Shown here in pieces: positions 17,715-27,066 of a stretch of 64,000 bases of DNA. Origin of the DNA: Aureimonas sp. SK2 (GTDB lineage Bacteria > Pseudomonadota > Alphaproteobacteria > Rhizobiales > Rhizobiaceae); the NCBI RefSeq assembly GCF_029813115.1, contig NZ_JAPZDS010000002.1, forward strand, positions 372,001 through 436,000. Reading direction: 5' to 3'. Numbering within the stretch: the stretch's first letter is position 1; each line of letters opens with the position of its first letter. Both the position numbers and the translations under genes were made by a program. The notes under the pieces are model-generated. The model made no database searches. It had not been told where the DNA came from and saw nothing but the letters and a program-made list of their open reading frames with translations.

Positions 17715-18050
17715 TCAGCGCATGTCCTCGTCCGTGCGCGTCATGTGCTCGCGCAGGATCGGGCGCACCGGCATGGAAAGCGGCGCGCGCGGCGGGGGCA
17801 GCAGGAGCTTGCGCAGGAAGGCGAGGGCCTTGCGCTTGCCGAGCCGCGCGGCCTCGACGACGACCTGCGGCTCGGGACCGGTGCGGCCCTCGAAGACCAG
17901 CCGTTCGGCGATCGCCGTCAGGAGGTCCTCCTCCGAAAGGTCCGGCCGGTCCACCAGCATGCCGGCAGGGCGCGCATCGAAGAACCGCTCGGGCGCACGG
18001 GAGGCATCGATCGCCGGACGCCCCTCGAGGGTGGCGGGAGGCAGACTCAC
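17715..18050 (-). CDS. Hypothetical protein coupled to opgG
   Basis: A 111-residue soluble protein that I do not recognise. It has no signal peptide or membrane segment; the middle is acidic (PDLSEEDLLTAIAERLVF) and the later part basic (RLGKRKALAFLRKLLLPP). The GTG at 18050 forms a GTGA overlap with the opgG stop, so it is probably translated together with OpgG; an ATG at 18065 in the same frame is the alternative start. Its position between opgG and opgC suggests a role in glucan synthesis or its control, but this rests on context only. Confidence 0.65.
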   Translation of the reverse strand: MSLPPATLEGRPAIDASRAPERFFDARPAGMLVDRPDLSEEDLLTAIAERLVFEGRTGPEPQVVVEAARLGKRKALAFLRKLLLPPPRAPLSMPVRPILREHMTRTDEDMR

Positions 18051-19738
18051 GGCCGACCCGTCCATTGGTAGAGCCAGGTCTCGGAAATGATGCGCTGGTT
18101 GAAGGACAGCTTGGCGCGCAACTCGACCGGCGCGGCATCGAGTTTCTCCAGCTCGATCGACAAGCGCCAGCCGCCGCCCGGCAGCCGGCTCACGCCGCTA
18201 TGCACGAGGCGGGCCGTGTCGGGCACTTCGAGGATCGGCACCACCACGGCATCGCCCGGTAGGTTCTCCGCCGTGCCCCCGACGAAGTTGATCTCGAAGC
18301 GGCGCAGGTTGGTCTCGCCCGTATCGGCCGCATTGCCGCCGAGCCCTGCATAGGTGCCACCGACGACCGCCTGGTGGCTCTCCATCTCGTCGACGAAGCC
18401 CCAGTGCATGCGGTAGCGGAACTCGAACTGCGAGCCCGCCGCCGGCTTCTCCTCCGGCACCCAGAAGGCGACGATGTTGTCGTTGACCTCCGAATCGGTG
18501 GGGATTTCGACCAGTTGCACGATGCCCCGGCCCCAGTCGCCCATCGGCTCGATCACCAGGGAGGGGCGCAGCTCGTAATGCGCCTCGACGTCCTGATAGT
18601 GGGAGAAGTCGCGGTCGCGCTGGAGCAGGCCGAAGAGCTTCGGGGAAGTCTCGCTGAAATAGGATAGGGCGAGCTCATCGGGGTTCTTCAGGGGGCGCCA
18701 GAGGCGTTCGCCGTTGGGGCGCAGGATGAAGAGACCGTCGCTGTCGTGGACCTCCGGCCGGAAGTCCTCGCGCACGTTGTGGTCGTTCTCGCCGAAATGG
18801 TACATCGAGGTCAGCGGTGCGACGCCGAGCCGCTCCACCTCGCTGCGGAAGAACAGCCGGGCCGTCACGTCGATCTGCGTCTCGACGCCTGGCCGGATGA
18901 AGAAGGAATAGGCACCGGCCAGGCTCGGCCCCTCCAGCTCGGCGAAGATCTGGATCGTCTCCTGACCCGGCTGCGGCTTCACGATGTAGAAGGCGGTGAA
19001 GCGCGGGAATTCCTCGGCGGCCGCCGTCGCCGTGTTGATGGCCAAGCCCCGCGCCGACAGGCCGTAGCGGTTGTTCATGCCGAGCGCGCGGAAGTAGGAG
19101 GCGCCGAGGAACGAGACCAGCTCGTCGTAGAGATCCGGCCGGTCCAGCGGGTAGTTCAGGCGGAAGCCGGCGACGCCCGGAAGCTGCAGGTTCACGAAGG
19201 CGGAGGGGTCCAGCGGCGCCAGGAACTCGAAGTTCGCGCCCGAGAAGATCTGCGGCTGGAAATGGGTGCCGTCGCCGATGAAGAGGCGCGTCGTATCCTT
19301 GTACAGGAATCCGGGGAAATAGGCCTGCAGGTGGAAGTTCATGGGCTCGTTGGCCCAGACCGTCTGGTCGCGACGGTAGAGGATGCGGCGGTAGCCGTCG
19401 TAATCGAGGTCGGCGATCGGCTGGGGCAGGTCGCGCGCGGGCTCGGACCAGGGCGCGGCCGCACGGGCGCGCATCGCGTTGGACAGGGCGTCGAAGGAGA
19501 AGGCGTTGAGGTCCACCACGGTAGGCGGCGGGGCGGGGGGCGCGGCCGGGGCCGGGGCCGCCGGCGCAGGCGCGCCCGGCGCCGGAGGCTCCTGTGCTGC
19601 GGCGCGCTGTGCCCAGACAAGGGCGAGGACGCCGCCCAGTCCGTATTTCAGAGCCGTGCGGCGTGAGGTCGGGGTCTGTGTCGTCACGGAAATGGCAGGC
19701 TTCTTTCGGAAGTGCGGCAAGGCCCTTAGCATATGCAA
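18047..19738 (-). CDS. opgG: Periplasmic glucan biosynthesis protein OpgG/OpgD (MdoG family)
   Basis: MdoG-family proteins act in the periplasm on the backbone of osmoregulated periplasmic glucans. The protein (up to 563 residues) has a twin-arginine-like signal (SRRTALKYGLGGVLALVWAQ) and then an Ala/Pro linker. The mature part has family segments LDYDGYRRILYRRDQTVWA, FRLNYPLDRPDLYDELVSFLGASYFRALG and MYHFGENDHNVREDFRPEVHDSDGL. A GTG at 19687 would put the arginine pair close to the N-terminus and may be the true start. A MarR gene lies 50 bp upstream on the same strand. The Tat signal suggests export in the folded state, as for OpgD. Confidence 0.9.
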   Translation of the reverse strand: MHMLRALPHFRKKPAISVTTQTPTSRRTALKYGLGGVLALVWAQRAAAQEPPAPGAPAPAAPAPAAPPAPPPTVVDLNAFSFDALSNAMRARAAAPWSEPARDLPQPIADLDYDGYRRILYRRDQTVWANEPMNFHLQAYFPGFLYKDTTRLFIGDGTHFQPQIFSGANFEFLAPLDPSAFVNLQLPGVAGFRLNYPLDRPDLYDELVSFLGASYFRALGMNNRYGLSARGLAINTATAAAEEFPRFTAFYIVKPQPGQETIQIFAELEGPSLAGAYSFFIRPGVETQIDVTARLFFRSEVERLGVAPLTSMYHFGENDHNVREDFRPEVHDSDGLFILRPNGERLWRPLKNPDELALSYFSETSPKLFGLLQRDRDFSHYQDVEAHYELRPSLVIEPMGDWGRGIVQLVEIPTDSEVNDNIVAFWVPEEKPAAGSQFEFRYRMHWGFVDEMESHQAVVGGTYAGLGGNAADTGETNLRRFEINFVGGTAENLPGDAVVVPILEVPDTARLVHSGVSRLPGGGWRLSIELEKLDAAPVELRAKLSFNQRIISETWLYQWTGRP

Positions 19739-19788
19739 AAAGCCGCCGCCTGCCTAGCGCATCGGCTCGATGGGAGCCGGGCGCCCTG

Positions 19789-20283
19789 TCACCGCAATCG
19801 GCGAAGCTTGGCCGCCAGAAGACTGTCGGCTTCCCGCAGAGCCTCCAGGAGATCGCCGCGACGCTCCGGAGCGACGGCCGAGTTGAGATCGCCTTCCAGC
19901 TTTTCCCACAGGGCGTTGACACGGCCCCTGAGAGCCTCGCCGGCCGGGGTGAGCATGACCATGGTGCGGCGCGCATCGTGACTGTGGGCGGTGCGCTCGA
20001 CCAGGTTCTTCTCCATCAGCCGGTCCAGCATCTTGGATACGGTCGAAGGCCGGACCGAAAGCTGATCCGCCAAGGCGGAGACGCTGATGGGAACGCCGGG
20101 CTCCACGCGCGCCAGGAGCTGATCCTGGCCCGGATGGAGATCGATCTCCATCAGGAGCAGCGACAGAAAGGCCCTGGTCGACTTCGAGATCGACAGAAGG
20201 TGCTGCACCATGCCTCCCTCGCCTGCCGGGGCGGAGGACGACGAAGCGAGCGCGGCGTCGGACGAAACGAGAGTTTGGCTCAT
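19789..20283 (-). CDS. MarR family transcriptional regulator
   Basis: A 164-residue winged-helix regulator. The MarR core runs from about residue 25 to 150, with recognition-helix segment ISVSALADQLSVRPSTVSKMLDRLMEKNLVER and the wing HSHDARRTMVMLTPAG. The ATG at 20283 was chosen over in-frame upstream codons because those have no coding character and a purine-rich stretch precedes it. It lies 50 bp upstream of opgG in the same direction, so it could be co-transcribed with and regulate the glucan genes. The effector is unknown. Confidence 0.88.
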   Translation of the reverse strand: MSQTLVSSDAALASSSSAPAGEGGMVQHLLSISKSTRAFLSLLLMEIDLHPGQDQLLARVEPGVPISVSALADQLSVRPSTVSKMLDRLMEKNLVERTAHSHDARRTMVMLTPAGEALRGRVNALWEKLEGDLNSAVAPERRGDLLEALREADSLLAAKLRRLR

Positions 20284-20516
20284 GCACCCTTTATGCGGGA
20301 CCCCGACAACGCGTTGCATTAAACTACTTGTAAGTCTGACAAATAAACCGGCGAACGAAAAAATGGATGTTTTTGCAACCACCGGAGGTGTCTGGCGCGG
20401 GAAATGAGGCGGCAAGCCTTCGTTCAGTGTGTTTGAAAGTCGTCGATGCAAGGTCATCCCGCAGAAACTTCGGGCGCGATACAACCTGTTATCCCGGATC
20501 GGAGGGTGAGACAGGT

Positions 20517-21902
20517 ATGTGGATCGAGGAGGCCCACTGCGGCGAAGCGGCGGCGAGCGTGCGTCTGTCCAAGCTGCTGGGGGCCTTGTCCTTCGCGCTC
20601 GATCTGACGGAGGGGCAGCCGATCGGCCATTGCGCGCGCGCCGCCTGGATCGGCCTGTCGATCGGACGCCGCATGGGGCTGACCGAGGCGGAACTCGGCG
20701 AACTCTACTACACCGTCCTCCTCAAGGACCTCGGCTGTTCCAGCAACGCGGCGCGCATCTGCGAGCTGTATCTCGCTGACGATCTCGCCTTCAAGCGGGA
20801 CTTCAAGACCTTGGGGACCAGCCTGCCCAAGGTTCTGGGTTTCGTCCTGTCACATACCGGCCGCCGCTCGCCGCTGGGGGACCGGCTCCGGGCCATCCTC
20901 CACATCGCGCGGCACGGCGGGGAGATTTCCGTCGATCTGATCCAGACCCGCTGCGATCGCGGGGCCGAGATCGCCGCTTCGCTCGGCTTTCCCGCCTCGG
21001 TGAGCGCCGGCATTCAGGCGCTGGACGAGCACTGGAACGGCACCGGCAAGCCGGTCGGTCTCGCGGGTGAGGCCATTCCCGTCCTCGCGCGAATCGCCCG
21101 CTTGGCGCAGATCGTCGATGTGTTCCATACGGCGGCGGGACCGCAAGCGGCGCTGGATGAAGCGCGGGCGCGCGCCGGAACCTGGTTCGACCCGGACGCG
21201 GTGGCGTGTTTCGAGGCCGCGGCGTCCGCTCCCGGCTTCTGGCAGGATCTCGCGGCTCCCGGACTTTCCGCCCGCGTCTTCGCGCTTGAACAGGGGCGGG
21301 GCCTCGTTCCCGTGACCGAATCCTATCTCGACGACGTCGCCCGCGCCTTCGCGCAGATCGTCGATGCCAAGAGCCCCTTCACCTCCGGCCATTCGGAACG
21401 CGTGTCGATCTATGCCGACCTCGTGGCGGGCGAACTCGGCTACGGCGAGGCGCGCCGACGCTGGCTGCGCCGGGCGGCGCTGCTCCACGATCTCGGCAAG
21501 CTCGGCGTGTCCAATGCCGTTCTCGACAAGAACGGGCGGCTCGACGAGGACGAGCTGCGCGAAGTGCGCACCCATGCCGAACTGTCGGAGCGGATCCTCG
21601 CCCATGTCCCGGCCTTCCGCGACATGGCCCGGGTCGGCGGCGCCCATCACGAGCGGCTCGACGGGCGCGGCTATCCGCGCGCCCTGAAAGACGACGAGAT
21701 CGACCTCGACACGCGCATCGTGTCGGTGGCCGACGTGTTCGACGCGCTCACGGCCGATCGGCCCTATCGGCGGGCCATGACGGTGCCGCAGGCGCTGGAC
21801 CTGATGGAGCGCGACTCCGGCACGGCCTTCGACCCCCGCTGCCTCGCGGCGCTCACACGCGCCCTCGGCCGGATCGAAGGGGACCTGTCGCGGGCGGCCT
21901 GA
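20517..21902 (+). CDS. HD-GYP domain phosphohydrolase with degenerate N-terminal HD repeat
   Basis: A 461-residue soluble protein. The C-terminal part (about 290-455) is a complete HD-GYP domain: SGHSERVSIYADLVA, the metal-binding LLHDLGKLG near residue 323 and HHERLDGRGYP near 377-387, the signature of cyclic-di-GMP phosphodiesterases. The N-terminal half has the same helical pattern (GHCARAAWIGLSIGRRMGL, VLLKDLGCSSNAARI), but the HD pair is replaced by Lys-Asp near residue 70, so that copy should not bind metal normally. The start ATG at 20517 follows a GGAGGG stretch. It is divergent from marR and convergent with a sensor kinase. Confidence 0.88.
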   Translation: MWIEEAHCGEAAASVRLSKLLGALSFALDLTEGQPIGHCARAAWIGLSIGRRMGLTEAELGELYYTVLLKDLGCSSNAARICELYLADDLAFKRDFKTLGTSLPKVLGFVLSHTGRRSPLGDRLRAILHIARHGGEISVDLIQTRCDRGAEIAASLGFPASVSAGIQALDEHWNGTGKPVGLAGEAIPVLARIARLAQIVDVFHTAAGPQAALDEARARAGTWFDPDAVACFEAAASAPGFWQDLAAPGLSARVFALEQGRGLVPVTESYLDDVARAFAQIVDAKSPFTSGHSERVSIYADLVAGELGYGEARRRWLRRAALLHDLGKLGVSNAVLDKNGRLDEDELREVRTHAELSERILAHVPAFRDMARVGGAHHERLDGRGYPRALKDDEIDLDTRIVSVADVFDALTADRPYRRAMTVPQALDLMERDSGTAFDPRCLAALTRALGRIEGDLSRAA

Positions 21903-21905
21903 GTC

Positions 21906-22171
21906 ATACCGACGCGCCTAATGAATTGATCTGTTTCGCCGGCGCGGCCTTCGTCGTGGACGAGGAGGGCGAGGGGAGCGGCCTTCCGGCCGTGACCCCG
22001 AGCCCGACGACGACCACGACGGAGGAGGCTCGGCCCTGCGGGCGGGCCTTGGCGGTCTTTCGGAGTGCGTCGCCGCGCTTGGACGTGCCCCCTTGTACGC
22101 CCGGCGCGTCGCTCCTACCCGAAAGTCCGCCAAGGCCCACGAAACAGGTCAATTCACAGGCGCGTCGGTAT
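21906..22171. repeat. Inverted-repeat element, about 33-bp imperfect arms, 266 bp overall
   Basis: The left arm 21906-21938 and right arm 22140-22171 are reverse complements apart from three substitutions and one single-base gap; both contain ATACCGACGCGCCT at the outer end. A second nested inverted repeat (22044-22063 and 22119-22138, one mismatch in 20) sits inside. The element starts 3 bp after the HD-GYP stop codon and its right arm overlaps the stop codon of the facing kinase gene. No transposase frame is present. A miniature mobile element or a bidirectional terminator-like structure are both possible. Confidence 0.55.
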
Positions 22172-24063
22172 CAGATCTCCTCGTACGACTGGAGTTCGCC
22201 GAGCCGCGCCTCCAGCCTGCAGCGCAGACCCCCCGGCTCGTAGTCCATGACCACGGCGCCGGCCGAGGAGCCCGGCAGGCCCATCTCGATCAGCCTGGTG
22301 CCGAACCCCATGCGCTCCGGACGCTGGACCGGCGGCCCGCCCGCCTCGTGCCAGACAAGCGTGAGGACCGCCTCGCCCTCGCTTTTGCCCACCGACCACT
22401 CGACCCGCACCGAGCCGCCCGGCACCGACAGGGCGCCGTACTTCACGGCGTTGGTGGCCAGCTCGTGTCCGACCAGGGCGAGCGACAGGGCGGCCTTGGG
22501 GCCGATCATCACCGGCGGGCCGGACAGGGCTATGCGCTCCTCCGGGTCGTTGGGCGCGACGGCCGCGCGCAGGATGGCCTCCACCGAGCCGCCGTCGCTG
22601 CGCCCGGCAAGGAGGATGTCGTGCGCCTGAGACAGGGTACGGATGCGCTGGCCGAGGCTGGCGCGCGCGCTGGCCAGGTCCGGCGCGCCGCGCAGGGTCT
22701 GCGTGGCGATCGACTGCACCACGGCCAGGGTGTTCTTGAGGCGGTGGGCGAGCTCGTGGTTGAGGAGCTTGCGCTGCTCGTCGTCGCGCTTGCGGCTCTC
22801 GATGTCGCTGACGGCGATCACGGCGGCCACCGTCTGGCCGCCGCCGTCCTTGACCGCGCTGCCCTGGACCTCGATCCAGCGGCCGCCGTCCTCCGGGCGA
22901 CCGGTGCGCATTTCCAGCGAGGCGGCGTCCGCCTCGCCCGAGACGATGCGCGCCAGGGGATGCTCGTCCCGGCCGACGGGACTGCCGTCCTCGTGGAAGC
23001 CGGCGAAGCGGTTTTCGGCATCAGCGTCGGCCGAGGGCGCCCGCGGCCCGAGCAGGCTGTCCAGCCGCCGGTTCGCCAGGAGCACCCGGCCGGTCGGCGC
23101 CTCGGCGAGAAGGACGCCGACCGGCATGTCGTCCACCAGGGTGCGCACCCGCGCCTCGTTGATCCGAAGCGCCCGCTCCTGGTCGATCCGGTCGCTGACG
23201 TCGAGAAAGATCACCGTGAAGCGGTCGTCGCCGAAGGGGCGCACGATGCCCTCGTACCAGCGGCCGAGCGAGCCGACGCGGCGCGTGAAACGGCTCGGCT
23301 GGCCGGTCTCCACCACGGTGGCGAAGTCCTCGATCCATTCCGGCTCGATGTTCGGCAGCACCTCGCGCACGCTTCGCCCGACGACGCTGCCCTCGGGGAT
23401 GCCCGTCAGCGCGTACCAGGCGCGGTTGACCTCCTCGTAGGCCCAGTCCACCACCCGGCCGTCCGCGTCGCGCAGCACCCGGCCGAGGATGAAGGCCTCC
23501 TCGAGCTGCTCGAAGATCGTGCGCCAGCGCGCTTCGGAGAGGCGCTCGGACATCGCGGCCATGACCAGCTCGGCGGCCGAGGACAGCCGCGCGAGATCGC
23601 CGTCCGTCCAGGTGCGCGGGGCTCCGTCGATCGCCGCGAGCGCGCCGACCAGCTCTCCGCTGGCCAGCCGCAGGGGCACGCCGAGATAAGCGACGACGCC
23701 CAGCACGTCGATCGCGCGGTTGTTGCAGAAGTCCGGGTCGAGGCGGGCATCGGTCACCACGACGGGGCGGCCCTCCTCCACGACATGGCGGCAGAAGGAC
23801 ATGTCGAGCGGCGTCTCGCCGTGGCTCGCCCAGGGTTCGGGAAGGCCGGGGCTGGCGGCGAAGAACTGTCGTTCGCTGCCGACCAGGGTGACGATGGCGA
23901 CGGGAACGCCGAGCATCACGCGCACATGCTCGGCGATCAGCAAGAACTGTCGCTCGCCCACACGCTCCAAAAGGCCGCTGTGACGGAGGGCGCGGACGCG
24001 TGCATCCTCACGGCGGGGATGCGGTGTCTCGTCGGGCGCCGTGTCGGAATGGATTTCGTGCAT
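22171..24063 (-). CDS. HWE-family sensor histidine kinase with GAF and PAS domains
   Basis: A 630-residue soluble sensor kinase. An N-terminal GAF domain (about 20-165; contains LDMSFCRHVVEEGRPVVVTD) is followed by two PAS domains (about 185-290 and 300-420). The kinase core has the phospho-accepting histidine in ELAHRLKNTLAVVQSIATQT, the N-box HELATNAVKYGALS and the WHE motif in LTLVWHEAGG that defines the HWE family, frequent in Hyphomicrobiales. ATG at 24063 is the first good start; frame remains open far upstream antisense to other genes. The stop codon lies in the arm of an inverted-repeat element. No response regulator is adjacent. Confidence 0.92.
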   Translation of the reverse strand: MHEIHSDTAPDETPHPRREDARVRALRHSGLLERVGERQFLLIAEHVRVMLGVPVAIVTLVGSERQFFAASPGLPEPWASHGETPLDMSFCRHVVEEGRPVVVTDARLDPDFCNNRAIDVLGVVAYLGVPLRLASGELVGALAAIDGAPRTWTDGDLARLSSAAELVMAAMSERLSEARWRTIFEQLEEAFILGRVLRDADGRVVDWAYEEVNRAWYALTGIPEGSVVGRSVREVLPNIEPEWIEDFATVVETGQPSRFTRRVGSLGRWYEGIVRPFGDDRFTVIFLDVSDRIDQERALRINEARVRTLVDDMPVGVLLAEAPTGRVLLANRRLDSLLGPRAPSADADAENRFAGFHEDGSPVGRDEHPLARIVSGEADAASLEMRTGRPEDGGRWIEVQGSAVKDGGGQTVAAVIAVSDIESRKRDDEQRKLLNHELAHRLKNTLAVVQSIATQTLRGAPDLASARASLGQRIRTLSQAHDILLAGRSDGGSVEAILRAAVAPNDPEERIALSGPPVMIGPKAALSLALVGHELATNAVKYGALSVPGGSVRVEWSVGKSEGEAVLTLVWHEAGGPPVQRPERMGFGTRLIEMGLPGSSAGAVVMDYEPGGLRCRLEARLGELQSYEEI

Positions 24064-24143
24064 CGACCGTTTCAGGAGCAACAGGTCACGGAATCTAGGC
24101 TTCGACGGCGCGACTGACAGGGGCGGGCGGCGACGGACACCTC

Positions 24144-25028
24144 TCAGCCCATCCGGGCGGAGGCGTAGCCGCCGGGCGAGGCCGGGAAGACCACGGTACG
24201 ATCGCCGTTCAGGAAGGTGCGATGGTGGATATGGGCGTGGATGGCGCGCGAGAGCACCTGCGCCTCGACGTCCCGGCCGATCGAGACGTAGTCCGCCGCC
24301 GACTGCGCATGGGTGATGCGAGCGACGTCCTGCTCGATGATCGGGCCTTCGTCGAGGTCGGCCGTGACGTAGTGGGCCGTGGCGCCGATCAGCTTCACGC
24401 CGCGCTCGTAGGCCTGCTTGTAGGGATTGGCGCCCTTGAAGCTCGGCAGGAACGAGTGGTGAATGTTGATGATGCGGCCGGACATGCGCTGGCACATCGC
24501 ATCGGACAGGACCTGCATGTAGCGGGCGAGCACGATCAGCTCGGTGCCGGCGCTTTCCGCGATCTCCAGGATGCGCGCTTCCGCCTGCGGCTTGTTGGCT
24601 TTGGTCACCGGCACGTGGTGGAAGGGCAGGTCGTGGTTCACGACGACCTTCTGGTAGTCGAGGTGGTTGGAGACGACGCCGACGATGTCGATGGGCAGGG
24701 CGCCGATGCGCCAGCGGTAGAGGATGTCGTTGAGACAATGGCCGAAGCGCGACACCATCAGGAGCACCTTCATCGGCACGGCGGCGTCGAAGATCTCGTA
24801 ATCCATTGAGAAGGGAACGGCGACCGGCGCGAAGCCCTCGCGCAGCGCCTCCAAGCCGACGCCCTCTTCCGAGCGGAAGCCGATGCGCATGAAGAAGCGG
24901 CCGGTCTCCAGGTCGTCGAACTGCGCCGAGTCCACGATGTTGCAGCCGCGCCCGGCGAGGTAGGTCGAGATCGCCGCCACGATGCCGCGCGCCGTCGGAC
25001 AGGTCACCGTCAGGACAAACTGCTGCAT
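24144..25028 (-). CDS. purU: Formyltetrahydrofolate deformylase PurU
   Basis: PurU hydrolyses 10-formyltetrahydrofolate to formate and tetrahydrofolate, balancing one-carbon units and feeding PurT. The 294 residues have an N-terminal ACT domain (FVLTVTCPTARGIVAAISTYLAGRG) and a C-terminal formyltransferase domain with the catalytic segment RIINIHHSFLPSFKGANPY and the aspartate in TADLDEGPIIEQD. ATG at 25028 is preferred over ATG 25049 because it places the ACT domain at the very start. It lies downstream of lepA on the same strand with a 150-bp gap. Confidence 0.95.
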   Translation of the reverse strand: MQQFVLTVTCPTARGIVAAISTYLAGRGCNIVDSAQFDDLETGRFFMRIGFRSEEGVGLEALREGFAPVAVPFSMDYEIFDAAVPMKVLLMVSRFGHCLNDILYRWRIGALPIDIVGVVSNHLDYQKVVVNHDLPFHHVPVTKANKPQAEARILEIAESAGTELIVLARYMQVLSDAMCQRMSGRIINIHHSFLPSFKGANPYKQAYERGVKLIGATAHYVTADLDEGPIIEQDVARITHAQSAADYVSIGRDVEAQVLSRAIHAHIHHRTFLNGDRTVVFPASPGGYASARMG

Positions 25029-25178
25029 CGTGGTCGGCCCGCTCTCCAAGTCGTGTCGAGCGGCTCATGGCATGCGGGCGGCGGCAAGGCCAGCCACATT
25101 CGCAGGAAGAGGCAGGCCTGCGGGCCGCAAGCCCTCTCTGCTCGTGGCGTCGCCGGACGTTTCGGCCCGGCGGGGCGA

Positions 25179-26993
25179 TCAGCTGTCCATCTTCAGCGCG
25201 GCGATGAAGGCTTCCTGCGGGATGTCCACCTTGCCGAACTGGCGCATGCGCTTCTTGCCCTCCTTCTGCTTGTCGAGGAGCTTGCGCTTGCGGCTTGCGT
25301 CGCCGCCGTAGCACTTGGCGGTCACGTCCTTGCGGAGCGCCGAGATGGTCTCGCGCGCCACCACCTTGCCGCCGATCGCCGCCTGGATCGGGATCTTGAA
25401 GAGGTGGTTGGGGATCAGCTCCTTCAGCTTCTCGCACATGGCGCGGCCGCGCTTCTCGGCCTGGGTGCGGTGGACCAGCATGGAGAGCGCGTCCACCGGT
25501 TCGGCGTTGACGAGGATCGACAGCTTCACGAGGTCGCCCTCGCGATAGTCGGCGAGCTGGTAGTCGAAGGACGCGTAGCCCTTGGAGATCGACTTCAGGC
25601 GGTCGTAGAAGTCGAAGACCACCTCGTTGAGCGGCAGCTCGTAGGTGACCATGGCGCGCTTGCCGACATAGGACAGGTCGACCTGGATGCCGCGCCGCTC
25701 CTGGCAGAGCGTCAGGATGTTGCCGAGATAGTCGTCGGGCGTCAGGATCGTCGCCTTGATCCAGGGCTCGTAGATCGCCTCGATCTGCATCGTGTCCGGC
25801 ATGTCGGCCGGATTGTGCAGCATCACCATCTCGCCGTTGCGCATCCGGATCTCGTAGACTACCGACGGCGCGGTCGCGATGAGGTCGAGGTCGAACTCGC
25901 GGCTCAGGCGCTCCTGGATGATCTCCAGATGCAGGAGCCCGAGGAAGCCGCAGCGGAAGCCGAAGCCGAGCGCGGCCGAGGATTCCATCTCGAAGGAGAA
26001 GCTTGCGTCGTTGAGGCGCAGCTTGCCCATGGCCGCGCGCAGGTCGTCGAAGGCGGCGGCGTCCGTCGGGAAGAGGCCGCAGAAGACGACGGGCTGGGCC
26101 GGCTGGAAGCCGGGCAGCATCTCGGCCGTCTGGCGCTTGTCCTCGGTGATCGTGTCGCCGACGCGCGTATCGGCCACTTCCTTGATGGAGGCGGTGATGA
26201 AGCCGAGCTCGCCGGGGCCGAGCGCGTCCATGTTGACCATCTTGGGCGTGAAGACGCCGACCCGATCGACGGGATACTTGGCGTCCGTGCCCATCATGCG
26301 GATGGTCTGGCCGCGCTTCAGCTCGCCGTCGATGACGCGCACGAGCACGACGACGCCGAGATAGGCGTCGTACCAAGAATCCACGAGCATCGCCTTGAGG
26401 GGCGCGTCGCGGTCGCCGGTCTTGGGCGGCGGCAGGCGCTTGACGATGGCCTCCAGCACCTCCTCGATGCCGATGCCCGATTTCGCCGAGATCATCACGG
26501 CCTCGGAGGCGTCGATGCCGATGACCTCCTCGATCTGCTCCTTCACCTTGTCGGGCTCGGCGGCGGGCAGGTCGATCTTGTTGAGGACCGGCACGATCTC
26601 GAGGTCGTTGTCCAAGGCCAGATAGACGTTGGCGAGCGTCTGCGCCTCGACGCCTTGAGCGGCGTCCACCACCAGCAGCGCGCCCTCGCAGGCCGAGAGC
26701 GAGCGCGAGACCTCGTAGGCGAAGTCGACATGGCCCGGCGTGTCGATGAGGTTGAGGACGTAGGTCTCACCGTCCTTGGCCGGATAGGTCAGGCGCACGG
26801 TCTGCGCCTTGATCGTGATCCCGCGCTCCTTCTCGATATCCATGTTATCGAGAACCTGCTCCTTGCCCGCCATCTCGCGCGCGTCGAGGCCGCCGGTGAG
26901 CTGGATCAGCCGGTCGGCGAGCGTCGATTTGCCATGGTCGATATGGGCGACGATGGAGAAGTTGCGGATGCGGGAAAGCGGCGTCTGGCTCAT
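25179..26993 (-). CDS. lepA: Elongation factor 4 (LepA)
   Basis: LepA is a ribosome-associated GTPase that acts on stalled or mis-translocated ribosomes and on initiation. The 604-residue length is normal. GTPase motifs are [14 protein letters not shown] (G1), [16 protein letters not shown] (G3) and [13 protein letters not shown] (G4). EF-G-like domains follow ([19 protein letters not shown]), and the LepA-specific C-terminal domain ends with [19 protein letters not shown]. It lies 73 bp after a YeeE/YedE gene on the same strand. Confidence 0.97.
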   Translation of the reverse strand: MSQTPLSRIRNFSIVAHIDHGKSTLADRLIQLTGGLDAREMAGKEQVLDNMDIEKERGITIKAQTVRLTYPAKDGETYVLNLIDTPGHVDFAYEVSRSLSACEGALLVVDAAQGVEAQTLANVYLALDNDLEIVPVLNKIDLPAAEPDKVKEQIEEVIGIDASEAVMISAKSGIGIEEVLEAIVKRLPPPKTGDRDAPLKAMLVDSWYDAYLGVVVLVRVIDGELKRGQTIRMMGTDAKYPVDRVGVFTPKMVNMDALGPGELGFITASIKEVADTRVGDTITEDKRQTAEMLPGFQPAQPVVFCGLFPTDAAAFDDLRAAMGKLRLNDASFSFEMESSAALGFGFRCGFLGLLHLEIIQERLSREFDLDLIATAPSVVYEIRMRNGEMVMLHNPADMPDTMQIEAIYEPWIKATILTPDDYLGNILTLCQERRGIQVDLSYVGKRAMVTYELPLNEVVFDFYDRLKSISKGYASFDYQLADYREGDLVKLSILVNAEPVDALSMLVHRTQAEKRGRAMCEKLKELIPNHLFKIPIQAAIGGKVVARETISALRKDVTAKCYGGDASRKRKLLDKQKEGKKRMRQFGKVDIPQEAFIAALKMDS

Positions 26994-27024
26994 GACAAAC
27001 GCCTATAAGGCTTTGCGAGGCTGA

Positions 27025-27054
27025 CGGGAATGGGGTTTTGCGCCGCCATTCCCG
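27025..27054 (-). terminator. Hairpin between the YeeE/YedE gene and lepA
   Basis: CGGGAATGG at 27025-27033 pairs exactly with CCATTCCCG at 27046-27054 around a 12-nt loop. It lies between the stop of the transporter gene and the lepA start. There is no T-run on the minus strand, so this may be a weak or Rho-assisted terminator, or a processing or protein-binding structure in front of lepA. Confidence 0.35.
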
Positions 27055-27066
27055 ATCCGGAGCGGT

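Noticed and set aside
22171-26376. 1401-codon open frame on the minus strand
   Set aside because: Only its last 630 codons (the HWE kinase) have coding character; the upstream part is an out-of-frame reading of purU and lepA.
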